A model generated the notes under the pieces. That model had not been told where the DNA came from. It did no database searches and saw only the letters and a program-made list of their open reading frames with translations. Position numbers and translations under genes: made by a program. Positions 1 to 12,471 of a stretch of DNA of 34,765 nucleotides are shown here, in pieces; the stretch's first letter is position 1, and each line of letters starts with the position of its first letter. Source of the DNA: Setaria digitata (taxonomy: Eukaryota; Nematoda; Chromadorea; Rhabditida; Setariidae); assembly GCA_003640385.1 (NCBI GenBank), contig RCAB01000596.1, positions 1 through 34,765 of the forward strand. Reading direction: 5' to 3'.

Positions 1-1452
1 AGAAATAATTAGTCATTGTTAATCTTTCCTTGTCATCAGTTCGATAAAAATAAAATTGAAATGCAAATTCTATTTAGGATTGAAGCATTTCGGTGCAAAG
101 ACATTTTTTCAATTAACCTTTCTTTTTCCTTCGCCAATCCATTTTCCATCGAATTTTTTTCTTTTTTTCGCATTATAATTTAATTGAAAATTTGCAAGAA
201 AAGGAAAAAGATTGATGAAAAAATGTAGCGCTAAGAAGGATAAAATTTTAAAACAATTTCAAAAGAAAGAAAAACATGATTTTTTTTTTTTTTTTTCATC
301 TCTTATTTAATTTTCAAATCTTTTTTCTTATGCTATCATAGGCAAAATTAAACTTTTTTTTTGTTCATTTAATTAGCTGTTGAAGTGAATGAAACTCATA
401 ACTTAGGCATGCTTGAAAATTTGATTAAATTATGAAATTTTCAAATGGAAATCTTGAACGAATTACGGATATGTCCTATATCATGATTTTAGTTGAAATA
501 TTTCAATTTAAATGTGGCACACATTCAAAAATCTAGTCTCTCAAAATTAATGAAGAAAAAATAATTATAAGCTTAAATTAACGTTTGGCTATTTATGCTT
601 TTATGATTTTTTAGTTTACAATACTAATTTATTACGTCGCATAGCATTTCATTATGAATGAAAACTTTTTCTCTTTTTTTTTTTTAAATCATTTACTGTA
701 ATGAGGACTATTAGTTATATTATAAGAAAAAAAAAAAAAAAATCAGATCAAAAAATGAAATATAAAAAAATTTTGTGCGAGAGGAAAAAAAAATCTCAAA
801 TTAAAATCACTTTTTTTACTGCAAAATTTTTGTCGACTGAATGTTTTGTCTTTAAACAAAGTGCTCAGAGAAAGATAACAACAAGATTTTTCTTTCAATT
901 TAGAAAAAAAAAAACAAAAAGTCATTTAGACCAGATGTTCAAAAATTATAGCTCAATTTCAGGGAAATAAAATTCATTGTTAAGCATTACTTTTACAGAT
1001 GTAAAATAAAAAAAAAGAAAAGAAAAAGCTAAAAAATTATAGAAAATTTTTTCAAAAAAGAAATATATATATATATTTCTATATCTAGAAAATACTAAAA
1101 AGAAAAAAAAATTGTTCAGTATTTATTAATTCAAAAATTGATGTAGGGGGGATGGAACGGCCGAAAAAGTTAATTTATGTGACAGAAAGAGTATGAAATT
1201 AGAAATTTTCAGTTTTACTTTTTTTTTTTTTTCTGAAATACTATAAAGTTATTGAGCTGATTTTGTTGATGCCTTATCCATTGGAGATTTGAAAAATGAA
1301 AATTTATGCTTGAAATTTCGACTTTTTTCAATTTGGTTTAAAATTATCGATATTTCCTATACATCGGTGTACAGTTAATTGGTTATTTTTTGTTCACTGG
1401 AAAAGAATTAAAAATAATTCTTTTTCAACTTGCTCAGTTCAATTAGAAAAAT
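1..1452. other. AT-rich non-coding stretch
   Basis: Homopolymer-rich, with no convincing gene. A minus-strand open segment at about 1254-1360 begins at an acceptor-like GTATAG in phase 0 and reads 35 codons to a TAA. It would fit phase-wise after the exon at 2544-2719, but it is short and unproven. Confidence 0.5.
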
Positions 1453-1662
1453 TCGAAAAAAAAAGTTAAAAAGTTTCAAGTTAAATTTTCAAAAAAAGAA
1501 AAAAAAGAGAAAAAGTGGATGATAGATTAAAAATAATGTCAAAATTTTGCATNCTCGAAAAAAAAAAGTTAAAAAGTTTCAAGTTAAATTTTCAAAAAAA
1601 AAAAAAGAAAAAAAAAGAGAAAAAGTGGATGATAGATTAAAAATAATGTCAAAATTTTGCAT
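1453..1662. repeat. Duplicated ~100-bp block around a single N (assembly join)
   Basis: 1453-1552 is repeated at 1555-1662 except for the lengths of A runs; N at 1553. Both copies end AAAATTTTGCAT. Best read as two contig ends that overlap but were not merged. Confidence 0.85.
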
Positions 1663-2543
1663 CAGATGATTGTTTCCATCTACACTTTCCGACTTGTTTT
1701 TTTTTTTTTTTTTTTTCTCCTTTTTTTCATCCAATTTTCGTCCTTTCATTTCCAGTATCATTAAATTTTCAATTCAAAAATTCATTTAAAATCATAGGAT
1801 GAGTTAATTGCACGAAAAATACATAAATTACTCATTCAGTGAGAATAATTTTAACGGTAAAAAAAATGCAAATTTTTTTTTTTTAATTTCTTTTCTCTTC
1901 TTGTTGCTTTAAAATAACATCAAAACTAGCATATGCGATATCTAATGAATAATCTGAAAATAAAAAAAAAAAAATTTTAAAACTTCTTTTTTTTGGAATA
2001 ATATGCTCATTTTTTGTTTTGTTGATAGTTTTTTTTTATTATCACAATAAAATTAAAGGAAAAAATAATTGCCGAAATTTGCTGAAATACTATGAAAAAA
2101 TTCAGACCACCTTTATTTTTTTAAAAAAGTTTCATAACTTTTTCATTAATAACAATAATTAAGTAATTAATTAGGCTCAATTCTTTTCCTCAAATTCACT
2201 TCATTCTCGCCATATGCTTTACATTTCTCTGGCAGTTTTTTTTAGACTTGTCAATTATTCCTAATTACTTTTCTGCGTGAAAAAGTTATACTTTTAGAAT
2301 CGAAATTTTTCCAATAAAAATAAAATGAAAGTTGAGGTGGCGAGGAAAAAAAAAAAAAAGAAAGAAACTGATTGATTGTGTCATTTACCATCTATGAAAA
2401 ACTTAAGAAGCAATGAATTATCGTACCTCAATTACAGTAATAATTGTCAACAAAAATTGACAGAAAAAGAGAAAAAATTTGTCATTAATTTAAGGCGATT
2501 AATTAAAATTTAGCAAGTCAGTATTTCAAAAATGAAAATTTAC

Positions 2544-2719
2544 TTCGAGATGTTTCTTGTTAATTTTAGCTTCTTCACGAGTTTTCGTAACTTCAAAAAT
2601 TTGTTTCGCCCAATTTCGTATGATTAATTCTAAATCAACCAAATCTTTTGCTTTCGGTACTTCAGCCATTATGTTTGTATGTGTTGGTACCGTTGATCGT
2701 TCTAATTTACGTTCATCAC
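2544..2719 (-). CDS. Internal exon of an unidentified protein
   Basis: 58 complete codons between a good acceptor (ACATTGCAG) and a good donor (GAA|GTAAAT); enters with two bases of a split codon and leaves in phase 0. It reads DERKLERSTVPTHTNIM, then a hydrophilic, probably helical part with LVDLELIIRNWAKQIFEVT and KTREEAKINKKHLE. Amino-acid balance and codon use are unlike the surrounding A/T-run DNA. I do not recognise the family; the LExxIxxWxxQIxxV pattern loosely recalls the beginning of dynein heavy-chain tail domains, but that is a weak resemblance. Neighbouring exons were not found with confidence; the gene may extend beyond the left edge. Confidence 0.7.
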
Positions 2720-3707
2720 CTGCAATGTTAATTGATCATAAGTTTGATAAGTGATAAAAATTTCTTAAGTAGTGTTTTGCAATGCCTGTCTTCTTTACAT
2801 CAGTCCAAAAGTTTGTTTTATAAAATTTTGAATGATTAATTTTAAGTTTAATAAATCAAAGAAAATAACATTCCCTTTTTACTCTTGTCCAAATGAAAAG
2901 TTTTCAAATTCGATTTCAGGCTCATAAAATCGGGAAATTTTTAATAAAACTTTCACATTCTTTTTTTTTTTTGCTCCATCCATATTCAAAATATTCTATT
3001 TCAGATTTCTATTATTGTATTAAAATATTACTTATATGTGATGGTTGTCTTGTAACAAATTATTAATTATACATATGAATAATTAGTTATTGCAGATAAC
3101 TGAGCTATTTTACATCTTGAATAAAATTTTGTCATATTTATCAAAATTTTTATCTTAATTGTATCCGTTTTTTAAAAGAGATTAAAAAAAAAAACCGTAA
3201 GAGAAAAAATTTGCTGGAAAAGAATTTTTGCAGTTTTCAAAACGCTTAAATAATCAAATAAATTTTAATTTAGTATTTAAGGAAAAAATTCATTTATGCT
3301 ACATAATATATATATTTATTCACAAAATTTTAAAATATGTAATTAATTATATATGTATATATATATTTGTTCTTTTTTTCTTTGTTTCAATGATTTGCTT
3401 TATAATTAATGCATAAATTCTAAGATTGAAGAGAAAAAAAAACTTGTCAAAATTTCAACTTTTTTTAATCAGTCAAAGTAATTTAATTTTTGCATTTATT
3501 CCTTTTTATTTTTATTTTTCTTTTAAGCTGCTCATTTTGTGGTTTATTGTTTACTTTTTTAATTGCTTACATTTTCAGTTTTTTGCCATATCCGCTGAGT
3601 CAACAATGGCAAAGGAAAGAAAATAAATAAATAAATTGAAATGTAAAAAATAAAATGAATTTGTTACTCAAACATTTCTTGTCTCTTACCTATTGGTTGT
3701 TTTCCTT

Positions 3708-3738
<31 letters not shown>

Positions 3739-6375
3739 CGAATGGTTTATTGTTGTCAAGGAAGAAAGATAGTTGTAATGGAAAGGTGGCATGAATTGCA
3801 GAATTGTTGTAAGAGATGATTATGAAGAAATGATGATAGTAGTTGCAATGGAGTGACATTTTATCATAGGATGATAAAAATTTGAATTTGAATTTAAATT
3901 TTTCCCAATAAACAAATACGGACAAAAATACAAAAAAAAATTTAATGAATTATTTACTAACATTTATTATTTTCTTTATGTGTTTTATATTGTTTTTAAC
4001 AAAAGAAATTTCAAACTTCAATTTTTTTTAATCTCTTTTCTTCATTTTAATTAATGATTTTGAGCTTTTTTTTTTCTGGAAAGATTTGATCTAAGTCAAG
4101 AATTTTCAAGTTGTTTGAGTATATTGATCCAAATTTAAAGCACAAATTTCATATTTATACTTGGTATTTGTGCTAGATTTTCTTTCATATTAGATAGAAT
4201 TCACTACTAGAATAATTTTGGGATATTTTAAATTTTAATTCGATTTTTCATGAGTTAATGTTTGACACCGTAATTTCTTGAAAGAAATTGTATCATTTAT
4301 TATAATGTTAAAATCGCAATGTTATAATACCTAAAATTACAATTTTCATATAAAATTTAAACCTGAACTTATATAAATTTAAAACATAGTAAACAATGAA
4401 GGTTTTGTGTTAAAACAACGATTTATTATCATTCATTATTGCATCTATCATAATTATTTCAATATATGCAATATTTATGAGTCTTTTAAAAAATTTAATT
4501 TGTAATTTTAAATTGTATTATTTACATATGATGCTTAAATTGGTACACTTTTGATTTTTACAATTTATTTTCAAATTTATTGAAAGTCATAATAGAGCCT
4601 AGCTGAATGAATTGAAAACAAAAATAATAATGAGCGTAAAACTGAAGTATAACTTTTGAATAGATTAAAAAGAAAGTGAAAATAAATTTACAATGCATGG
4701 AAGAAATATGACAAAAAAAAAAAAAAAATTAAAAAAAAATTTTTTTTTTGATGAAATAGCTGGGAATATCTGATGTTTATTTTGCATGAATTAACTTTTA
4801 GATGATCTTCCAGTCTGTTTATTCTTATTATCTTTTAGGCAAAGAATAAATTGAAAAGTTACCATTGTTATAATTTTTGATGGTAGAGAAGTTTTCCTGG
4901 GCTTTTGTTTTGATAAAGCCAAGAAAGCCTTGCTATTGACTAAGTTTATTAAGCACTTAGTCTAACAGGTTAATTATTCACCGAGAGGTATGTATACTTA
5001 TGATATTGGGAATGAGTTATCCGATTTTGCGATAGCGATTTTTAGCTTTTTTTCATTGTTATCTTCTGGTCCAAAGAACCAAAATAATTTTGCTACTAAT
5101 TATTAGCGTTAAATTTGGATTAAAATTTAAGAATTTTTTTTCCTTGTCAAAAGATTTTTAACATTTCTTAGCCAAAATAATTATCAAAGCTTTAGTTAAA
5201 ATAATTGCCAAAGATATTTTGAAGATAACAAGCGTGAAGAAGTGAAGAATGAGCAAACAAATCATTTAATGGAGAATAATGATAACATTTAACTATTTTC
5301 AGTTAACTACAACGCTCTCCAACACAGCAAAAAAAAAAAAAAAATGATTAGCTGATAAGAAGTGCAAAGCCATTTATGCATGCTTTATTAATGTGATTAA
5401 AAATCAATTAACCTAATTTAAATATATTTAATGTTAGCTACACAGCCATTAAGGACCATATTTCGTTTAAATAATTATCTTAATTAGTATTTCTATTTGA
5501 AAACTTTTTGAAATTTTTCCAATTTTCTCATATTCAATTTAAATTTAAAAAAAAAAAAAAAGCGCACAATAGATTTAAAAAAATGGATCGCAAATATTTC
5601 ATGATTAATGTTGCAATTGAAAACGTTATAAATTTTTCATTTCTGTAGCAATTGTTTAATAAAAATTTTGAAATGACACAGCGATTATTTGTTATTGTTG
5701 TTTTGGACAAAAAATTTTAAGTTAAAAAGAAAAAAAAATGCATTTGAAAATTAAATTGAAAAGGAATTTCACGCAATATTTTGTTGTTAATTTATATTAA
5801 AAAAAAAAAATTTAAATTAACAAAACTGCTTTTTTCTCCATTGTTACATAATTAAATTAAGAGAAAATTTCACTTGCTGCAACAATAATATTTTCAAATT
5901 TATTTCCTTTAAATTAAATCACTTCCTTTTCTCTCCTTTTACCTTATCTTTTCATAAAAATTTAATTTTAACTTGTAAATGGATTTTTTCTTTTTTTTTT
6001 TCTGGTACTTCTTAATTTCTATCCATTTCGTAATTAATTGACATTTATAATTGGAAGCACCACATTATTGATTTGAGCCTTTTCTTATCCTATAATTTGG
6101 CTTGAAATTTACAGTTTAATTATGGTTCTTTTTTTTTCTAATTACAATTAATTTTTACGAATATTTCGTCAAAATGCTATTTCTATCAAAATTTCAAGCA
6201 TAGAGAAGAAATGATTCATCAGTTAAACAAACAAAATATTATTCATTTGGACGAACTGTTTTATCGTATTTCAAGAATTACGCAGTGAATTTAGATCTGT
6301 AAAAACTATCTGATATGAATTCGGTAGGCCTGATAAATGCATTCCGATTGGCTTACATTATCCGCCTTTAAATTT
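2720..6375. other. Non-coding stretch, one possible mini-exon
   Basis: Mostly AT-rich, with A runs at about 3709 and 5330. A plus-strand acceptor TTACATTTTCAG at 3578 is followed by 15 codons (ending MAKERK), a TAA at 3624-3626 and overlapping AATAAA signals; this could be a tiny last exon. No other gene seen. Confidence 0.5.
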
Positions 6376-6862
6376 CGATGAAAAAAAAAAAATGATAATG
6401 AAATTATTAGTACAAATTGCTTGATCCATCCATTACTATTCCGTCGGTAACACTCATCAATTCATTTCTAACAAACCAACTTATTAATTAAACCAGAAAG
6501 AATTTTATAAAAAAAAAAAAAAAACAAAAAGAAAAAGAAAAAAAAAATACTTACCACAAAATGATAGCATATTTCTTGATAAGCGATTTGATTGCTCTCA
6601 AAAAAAAAAAAAAAAAAAAAAAAGAAAAAAAAANCGATGAAAAAAAAAAAATGATAATGAAATTATTAGTACAAATTGCTTGATCCATCCATTACTATTC
6701 CGTCGGTAACACTCATCAATTCATTTCTAACAAACCAACTTATTAATTAAACCAGAAAGAATTTTATAAAAAAAAAAAAAAAACAAAAAGAAAAAGAAAA
6801 AAAAAATACTTACCACAAAATGATAGCATATTTCTTGATAAGCGATTTGATTGCTCTCAAAA

Positions 6863-6892
<30 letters not shown>
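6376..6892. repeat. Duplicated 258-bp block around a single N (assembly join)
   Basis: 6376-6633 recurs from 6635 to about 6892 (offset 259), essentially identical apart from A-run length; N at 6634. Copies start CGATGAAAAA and end in a long A run after TTGCTCTCA. Same signature as the other two Ns. Confidence 0.9.
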
Positions 6893-6893
<1 letters not shown>

Positions 6894-7003
6894 GAAAATG
6901 AATAAATCAATGAATTGTAGACAATTAGTTTTCTTGAATATATCAGTTGATTAATTATTCTGACAAATTTATCTTTTTATAAAGTAAATTTTTAGTTTTG
7001 CAG

Positions 7004-7053
7004 AAAATGCAGCAGTCGCATACAGTAAATAGCAATCAAATATAATACATACG
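7004..7053 (+). other. Possible 50-nt untranslated exon
   Basis: Flanked by TAGTTTTGCAG on the left and ACG|GTGAGTG on the right, both close to consensus. All three frames contain stops, so it could only be non-coding. Chance is a real alternative. Confidence 0.2.
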
Positions 7054-7306
7054 GTGAGTGAAAAGCCAACAATAATGATCTGATATTTTATGAATTGATA
7101 TTTAATGAGAAAAATTAAGCGAAATATTTATTAATGAGAGAGCAAAACCGAAATATTATCTAAACTAATAGAAGGTCTGTGTACAGACACAGACAAACAC
7201 ACATACACCCATCAAGTTATACCAGAATAATCCTAAGCGGATTAGATCGGAGACATAAAACTGCTCAAGACTAAACGGAACCAAGAATGTCGCGTATGTG
7301 TGTGTA

Positions 7307-7709
<403 letters not shown>

Positions 7710-7819
7710 TGCACCACTTGAATAGAAAGTAAAGTTGAAGTTATGGTCTAAAATGGTATTTGCATCTATGAATGGAAAAGTTTGAGAAGGCAACGGTCTT
7801 TCCCAGAAGCATTTGAAGG

Positions 7820-7910
7820 TTGGTGAAGGAACTCTCGTCTCGTCATCACGGAGCGACTCTCGACTCTCGGCCCCCGGCCTCTGGTCCTCCCCGCCTCCCC
7901 TTTCTTTCAT
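7820..7910. other. Isolated GC-rich patch
   Basis: 32 of 40 bases are G or C in 7861-7900, in a window that is otherwise overwhelmingly A and T. The reverse strand is open here (reading ERGGGEDQRPGAESRESLRD) but runs into the microsatellite. No RNA gene or known element recognised. Confidence 0.8.
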
Positions 7911-7976
7911 ACCTTATTGATTTCTGGCTTTTGTATTCATTCAAAAATTCTCTTTATTTGTACAGCAGCAGGTTGA

Positions 7977-8095
7977 GCCTAGTGGTGATGTTAGTAGTAC
8001 CTAGTACCAGTGATGGTGATTGTATGATGTTGATTTGATGACAGTGATGGCGATGACAATGATAATAATGATTGCGATGATGTTGCTGATGATTA
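7977..8095. repeat. Degenerate GAT-rich simple repeat
   Basis: Imperfect GATGAT, GTGATG and AATGAT words throughout; not coding. Confidence 0.7.
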
Positions 8096-8099
8096 ATAT

Positions 8100-9290
8100 C
8101 TAACAATGTAAAAACGATGAATGCATTAAAAGTAAAAATTTCTATCTAATTAGAATGATTTTAATTGATTAGAATGATTAGAGTAGCGTTTTGACTAGAT
8201 CTACGTACGCACATATAATATATTCTTAGACAAATGTGCGAAAATATGTTTGATATAAATTTCTGTTATAAACGGAATGTATTTTATGTGAATTAAAATA
8301 TTAATTGATAATTAGCAATGAAATCAAATAAGTCAACTCAAAATTTTTCAATGCAAAAGCAAATAAGTCAGTGCAACTTTTGAACTAGGAAAATTTTCAA
8401 GTTAATTGAAAAAAAATTTTTTGTTTGCTCTTTATTGTGCTTTATTTTTACTAAAAGTTTATTAATGATAAAAATTGAATATGTTTTATTTTTTTTTCTT
8501 TTTTTTTTTTTGAGTTAAATTACGCTTATTTATCCTACTAGCTATTCATTTTGTTTGTGTATCATTTTTTTCTGAAACTTTTTTTTTTTAGTTGATAATG
8601 ATAACAATTTGATAAGGAAATTTAATAAGAGAAACTTTAAATATATTTCCTTTCTCTTCAATCTATTACACTACTATGTTCTGATTTGACCACTACACCC
8701 CCTTTAAAAAATATAAGTAGTTAATTAAGCAAGTTAATTAAGCTAAACAACTAAAACAAATCAAAAAAAAAGATTCAAATTATTTTTTGTATTAACTTTA
8801 TTCAATAATTCGAATAATTATTTAACCTGCACAATTGCAGCACTTTTCTTTCTTTTACCTATACTTTTTCAATTGCTTTATTGGTTAGCATGAAAAGTGA
8901 GTAAATTAAGCATTTTATAAATACTTAAATGTTTGAAGTTTACTTTTCTCAATCACATTTTATTGATACCAAAGCAAAAAAAAAAAAAAAAAAAAAGGAA
9001 TTGAGAAAACTGACCGCTATAAAATGACCATTAAAGAATTAGCCGTTGCAGGTATTATTAACATTGAGCAAAGCAATTTATATCCCACACATAAAGCCAA
9101 CTAAATTTTCTTTTTTTTTTTTTTTTTCAATAAATAATCAAATTTAAATTGTATTTTTCACATACAATACGTTTTATAGCACCGGTAAATTGATTTATTT
9201 AAATTTTACCACAGACGCATTTTTCAAATGCAATTTTTCATTTCATATTTTACCAATGCATTTTTTGCATTCCCAGTTTTGCTTAGATTA
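8100..9290. other. AT-rich stretch without a gene
   Basis: A and T runs (about 8495, 8977, 9111) and short AT words; nothing recognised on either strand. Confidence 0.6.
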
Positions 9291-9478
9291 TACTTATTAA
9301 TATTTATTATTATTATTTATTTATTTATTAATTGCCATTATTATTGAATTTCTTGCTTCATTTCTTTTTTTTTTTTCGACATAAATAATTTAAGATTGTT
9401 ATTAATATTTATTATTATTATTGAATTTACTGCTTCATCATTTCTTTCTTTTTTTTTTTGCATAAATAAATTAGGATT
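9290..9478. repeat. Diverged direct repeat with ATT microsatellite
   Basis: TATTAATATTTATTATTATT occurs near 9296 and 9400. Each is followed by TATTGAATTT, a CTTCAT word, a T run and CATAAATAA. Two old copies of roughly 80-110 bp. Confidence 0.75.
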
Positions 9479-9779
9479 GGAAATGGAAAATTGCAATTTG
9501 ATTAAATGATTTCAGCAATAACAATACTTATTAATAAATTGAGCGGTGAAAATGGTAATAAATATAGTTTCAGCAGCATAATTAATTAATACACCTGTCT
9601 AATTGATCAAAAATTTGTTAATAAGTTTTTTTTTTCTTTCCTTCTTTTTTCTTTTTAAACAGCCTTTTCGATAAAATCATGAATAAATTTCAATGAATCA
9701 ACAGCTTTGTTGAAATAATTTTACAAATTTTTCCATCCATAAAATTGAAGTATTTAATGCTGGTTGAATGGAAATGTTT

Positions 9780-9974
9780 GTACAACGGAATATAAAGAAT
9801 GGAACTGAAAACGATTTGTCCTTCTGAATGACAAGATTCTCAAGTATCAATCAGAATTGCCGCATGTAAATGACTTTCTCTCGAGAATGAATTTGTTGTC
9901 AAATCAATCTCATCGGAAATCATCCCATCGAATTTTATCAAATTTTTCAAGTTGACATTAGAAACGGAACAACT
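9780..9974 (-). other. Candidate exon or gene fragment
   Basis: After an acceptor-like GATTTCCACAG the minus strand reads about 45 codons, including NLIKFDGMISDEIDL, to a TGA, and the same frame then stays open for another 46 codons. Composition is far less AT-biased than its surroundings. The plus strand also has a 46-codon open frame here, so coding is not proven. It could belong to the gene of the exon at 2544-2719 or be a decayed fragment. Confidence 0.3.
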
Positions 9975-9985
9975 GTGGAAATCTT

Positions 9986-12258
9986 TGAATTTCAATAATT
10001 TTTGATTTTTTAATTAAAATTATTGATATTAATAACTATAGTGTCGCAAATTAGCCTTCTGTGTTTTATCGATTTGGTCTTTTCGGATTTTAATAGATAA
10101 TTTAACAATAAAAAAAAAAAAAAGAAATTGCTATTAATATATGAATTTTACTTTTTTTTTAAATAAAAAAGTTTTTTTAAAAAAAAAAAGACTTTTTGAA
10201 TATAAAATTAATAGAGAAACTTCTTTTAAGTGAATCTGTTAACAAAAAAAAGAAAAAAAAGAAAAAAGATTTTGACTTGATCATTACAAAAATTGTTAAT
10301 ATTTTATCGGCAAAATTTTTGTTTCAGAATGAAACGATATGTTATATGCCATTTTAGAAAGTAATGAATAAAATCAAAATCATAAAGAAAAAAAAAAAAA
10401 TTCATGGCAAAATGTTAGAAATTAATTCTTCGAAATGTATTAACTATTTGGTAGGATGAAGTCTGATTTTATATGTTTTTTCCATTTTTGTATAATAAAT
10501 TAATCAAACTGCCAGTTTTCTTTTTTTTTTTTGAGTTAATTTCATTTTAAACGGTAGCAAAAAAAAAAAAAAAAGTTACTATTATAAATCAGTTTTCGTA
10601 AAATCATTATGAGTTGAAAAGCTGTTAATAGTTACCTTTTATGTTAACGTTAATGTTAATAAATTACTACCTAAGCTATGATGAGGTTGGAAATTATTTA
10701 ATTTATCATTATTCATTTTTCTTTTTTGACTTTTTTTTTTTTTTTTTCTTTGGCATTCAAAACTACTTCCACCATACCATTCGTATTTTCTTAAATTATA
10801 AAAAATTAATCACCACTGAAACTTTCTCATTTCTTTATCTGTTTCGTTCATTCAGTTCATTATGATTGATAAGTATTATCATGCAGCTCATCACTTATAT
10901 CAAGAATTCATTTAACTGTTAAAATAATTTTGCTCAGATTGATTTTTTTTTTTCTCTTCCTCAAGTAAATTATAATTCACTACATTTTTTAATTTGATGC
11001 TAATCTAATTAGTGCTTTAAAAATAAAAATTTACCGATCTACAAGTTACATAAATAAATCGATTTTTGACGAGGTCAAACTACAGTATCCTAACAGTTCG
11101 ATCTTAACGCATGCTGTTTTTTTTTTTTTGGTTTTATCTTGAAGCAGTCATCTTCAACATCACTGATATGAAATCGTTATCAAGATCATTTGATCATACG
11201 GTATGTAGAATTATTGGGAAAATAGATGAACTGGAAAAAATGGATAGAATTAAAGAATTTCGATTAGTTTCAATTCAAAAAAATGAAAAGAAATGTATGA
11301 TTTAAGCGCTATTATCAGTGCTATCAAAATCCTAAAATTTGATTATAAAGAATAAATCAAATCGTCGAATTTTGATAGCATATATGCTTAATACATTTTA
11401 CAACGTAACACGTACGATAAAAGACGCAAAATGTTTTGTTGAAATTCTTTTTTTTCTTTCGCAAACAAATTTAGCATTCTCGAAAATTGATAAGAATGTA
11501 TCTAATAGTATCTCCAATGCAAATTTTTGCAAAATTCTTCGTAAGTTCCAGATATTACAAATCATATTTTTGAACTTAAAACTTTCATTTTTTTTTTTTT
11601 TTTTTTACTATTTCTATTTCATTTTATTTTATCAATTTTGCAACTTTTACTAATACCATGTATTATTTTGTGATTATCAGTGCAATCGTTATCAATGTAA
11701 TTATTTGCAAAAAAAAAAAAGAAGAAATCTATTGGGCATAAAATATGCATTATGTGAGCTCTACCTATCTTTATCATATCTTATCATTAAAGCAGGCAAA
11801 TGGAAACTTTTTCAGGCGAAATGCATTTCATAATATTAACTAAAATCATGAAGATATGAGGCTTTCAGTTCTCTTCGCTCTATGTCGATTTATTAAGTGC
11901 CATTTTCATTTCCACATTTATATTTTCGATACCTTTTAAGAAGCTGTTTCAGTGATGGCTTCATTTGTAACTTCGACTTTTATTCCTCAAAACAATAATT
12001 GGAATTTGAAAAAAAAAAAAAAAAACCAATAATTGAAAATATTAGTAATGCTGCTTTTTTTTTTCTTCTTTTTCGATTTTTAGCAATAATTAATTTGTAA
12101 TCAAATTGTTCATATTTTCATCGTTTAATGAAATTCATAGAATTATCATATTCAAAAATTTTATCCATAGTAATTTAGAAATTAGATTGATTCCAAAAAA
12201 TTTTCAAATCTAATTGCAAAAAAAAAAAAAAAAAGGAGAAAAATAATTGAACAATTAA
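9986..12258. other. Mostly non-coding; weak plus-strand open frames
   Basis: The best open frame is 11111-11305 (plus), whose second half (RSFDHTVCRIIGKIDELEKM and onward) has a helical, heptad-like pattern and contains a donor-like CATACG|GTATGT. A 27-codon frame at 11856-11939 begins MRLSVLFAL. Neither has convincing gene structure. Confidence 0.4.
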
Positions 12259-12264
12259 TTTATT
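12259..12264 (-). terminator. Candidate polyadenylation signal of the receptor gene
   Basis: AATAAA on the minus strand, nine bases after the stop codon. It would give a very short 3' UTR, which nematodes tolerate. AATAAA is common by chance in DNA this AT-rich. Confidence 0.4.
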
Positions 12265-12273
12265 AAATAAATT

Positions 12274-12439
12274 TCATTCAACCTCAACTGATTCATCTCT
12301 TGTGGCATTCGTTTCTGAATAAAAACAACAACATACTATCGTCCGTAACCTATACAATGTCTTCGCCATTAATTCAATAAATAACGGATTTAGTAGTGCG
12401 TACAAAATTGGATTCCAAACATTATTTGCCATCGCTACC
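12274..12439 (-). CDS. npr-1: Receptor exon 8: end of TM7 and C-terminal tail
   Basis: 166 nt including the TGA stop at 12274-12276; the acceptor is a poly-T tract ending TTAG. It encodes [20 protein letters not shown] (the NPxxY region), then helix 8, three consecutive cysteines and an acidic end (DESVEVE). The tail is short compared with C. elegans NPR-1. Confidence 0.92.
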
Positions 12440-12440
12440 C

Positions 12441-12471
<31 letters not shown>

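Noticed and set aside
2240..2480. Minus-strand GAG|GTACGA donor near 2426, considered for the gene of the exon at 2544-2719
   Set aside because: No acceptor AG precedes it in the needed interval.
5000..5110. Minus-strand frame reading LFWFFGPEDNNEKKLKIAIA
   Set aside because: No donor inside the frame and no polyadenylation signal near its stop; about 33 codons is within chance.
6190..6300. Plus-strand frame ending MIHQLNKQNIIHLDELFYR and a minus-strand frame in the same place
   Set aside because: No splice acceptor and no supported start; opposite strands again look similar.
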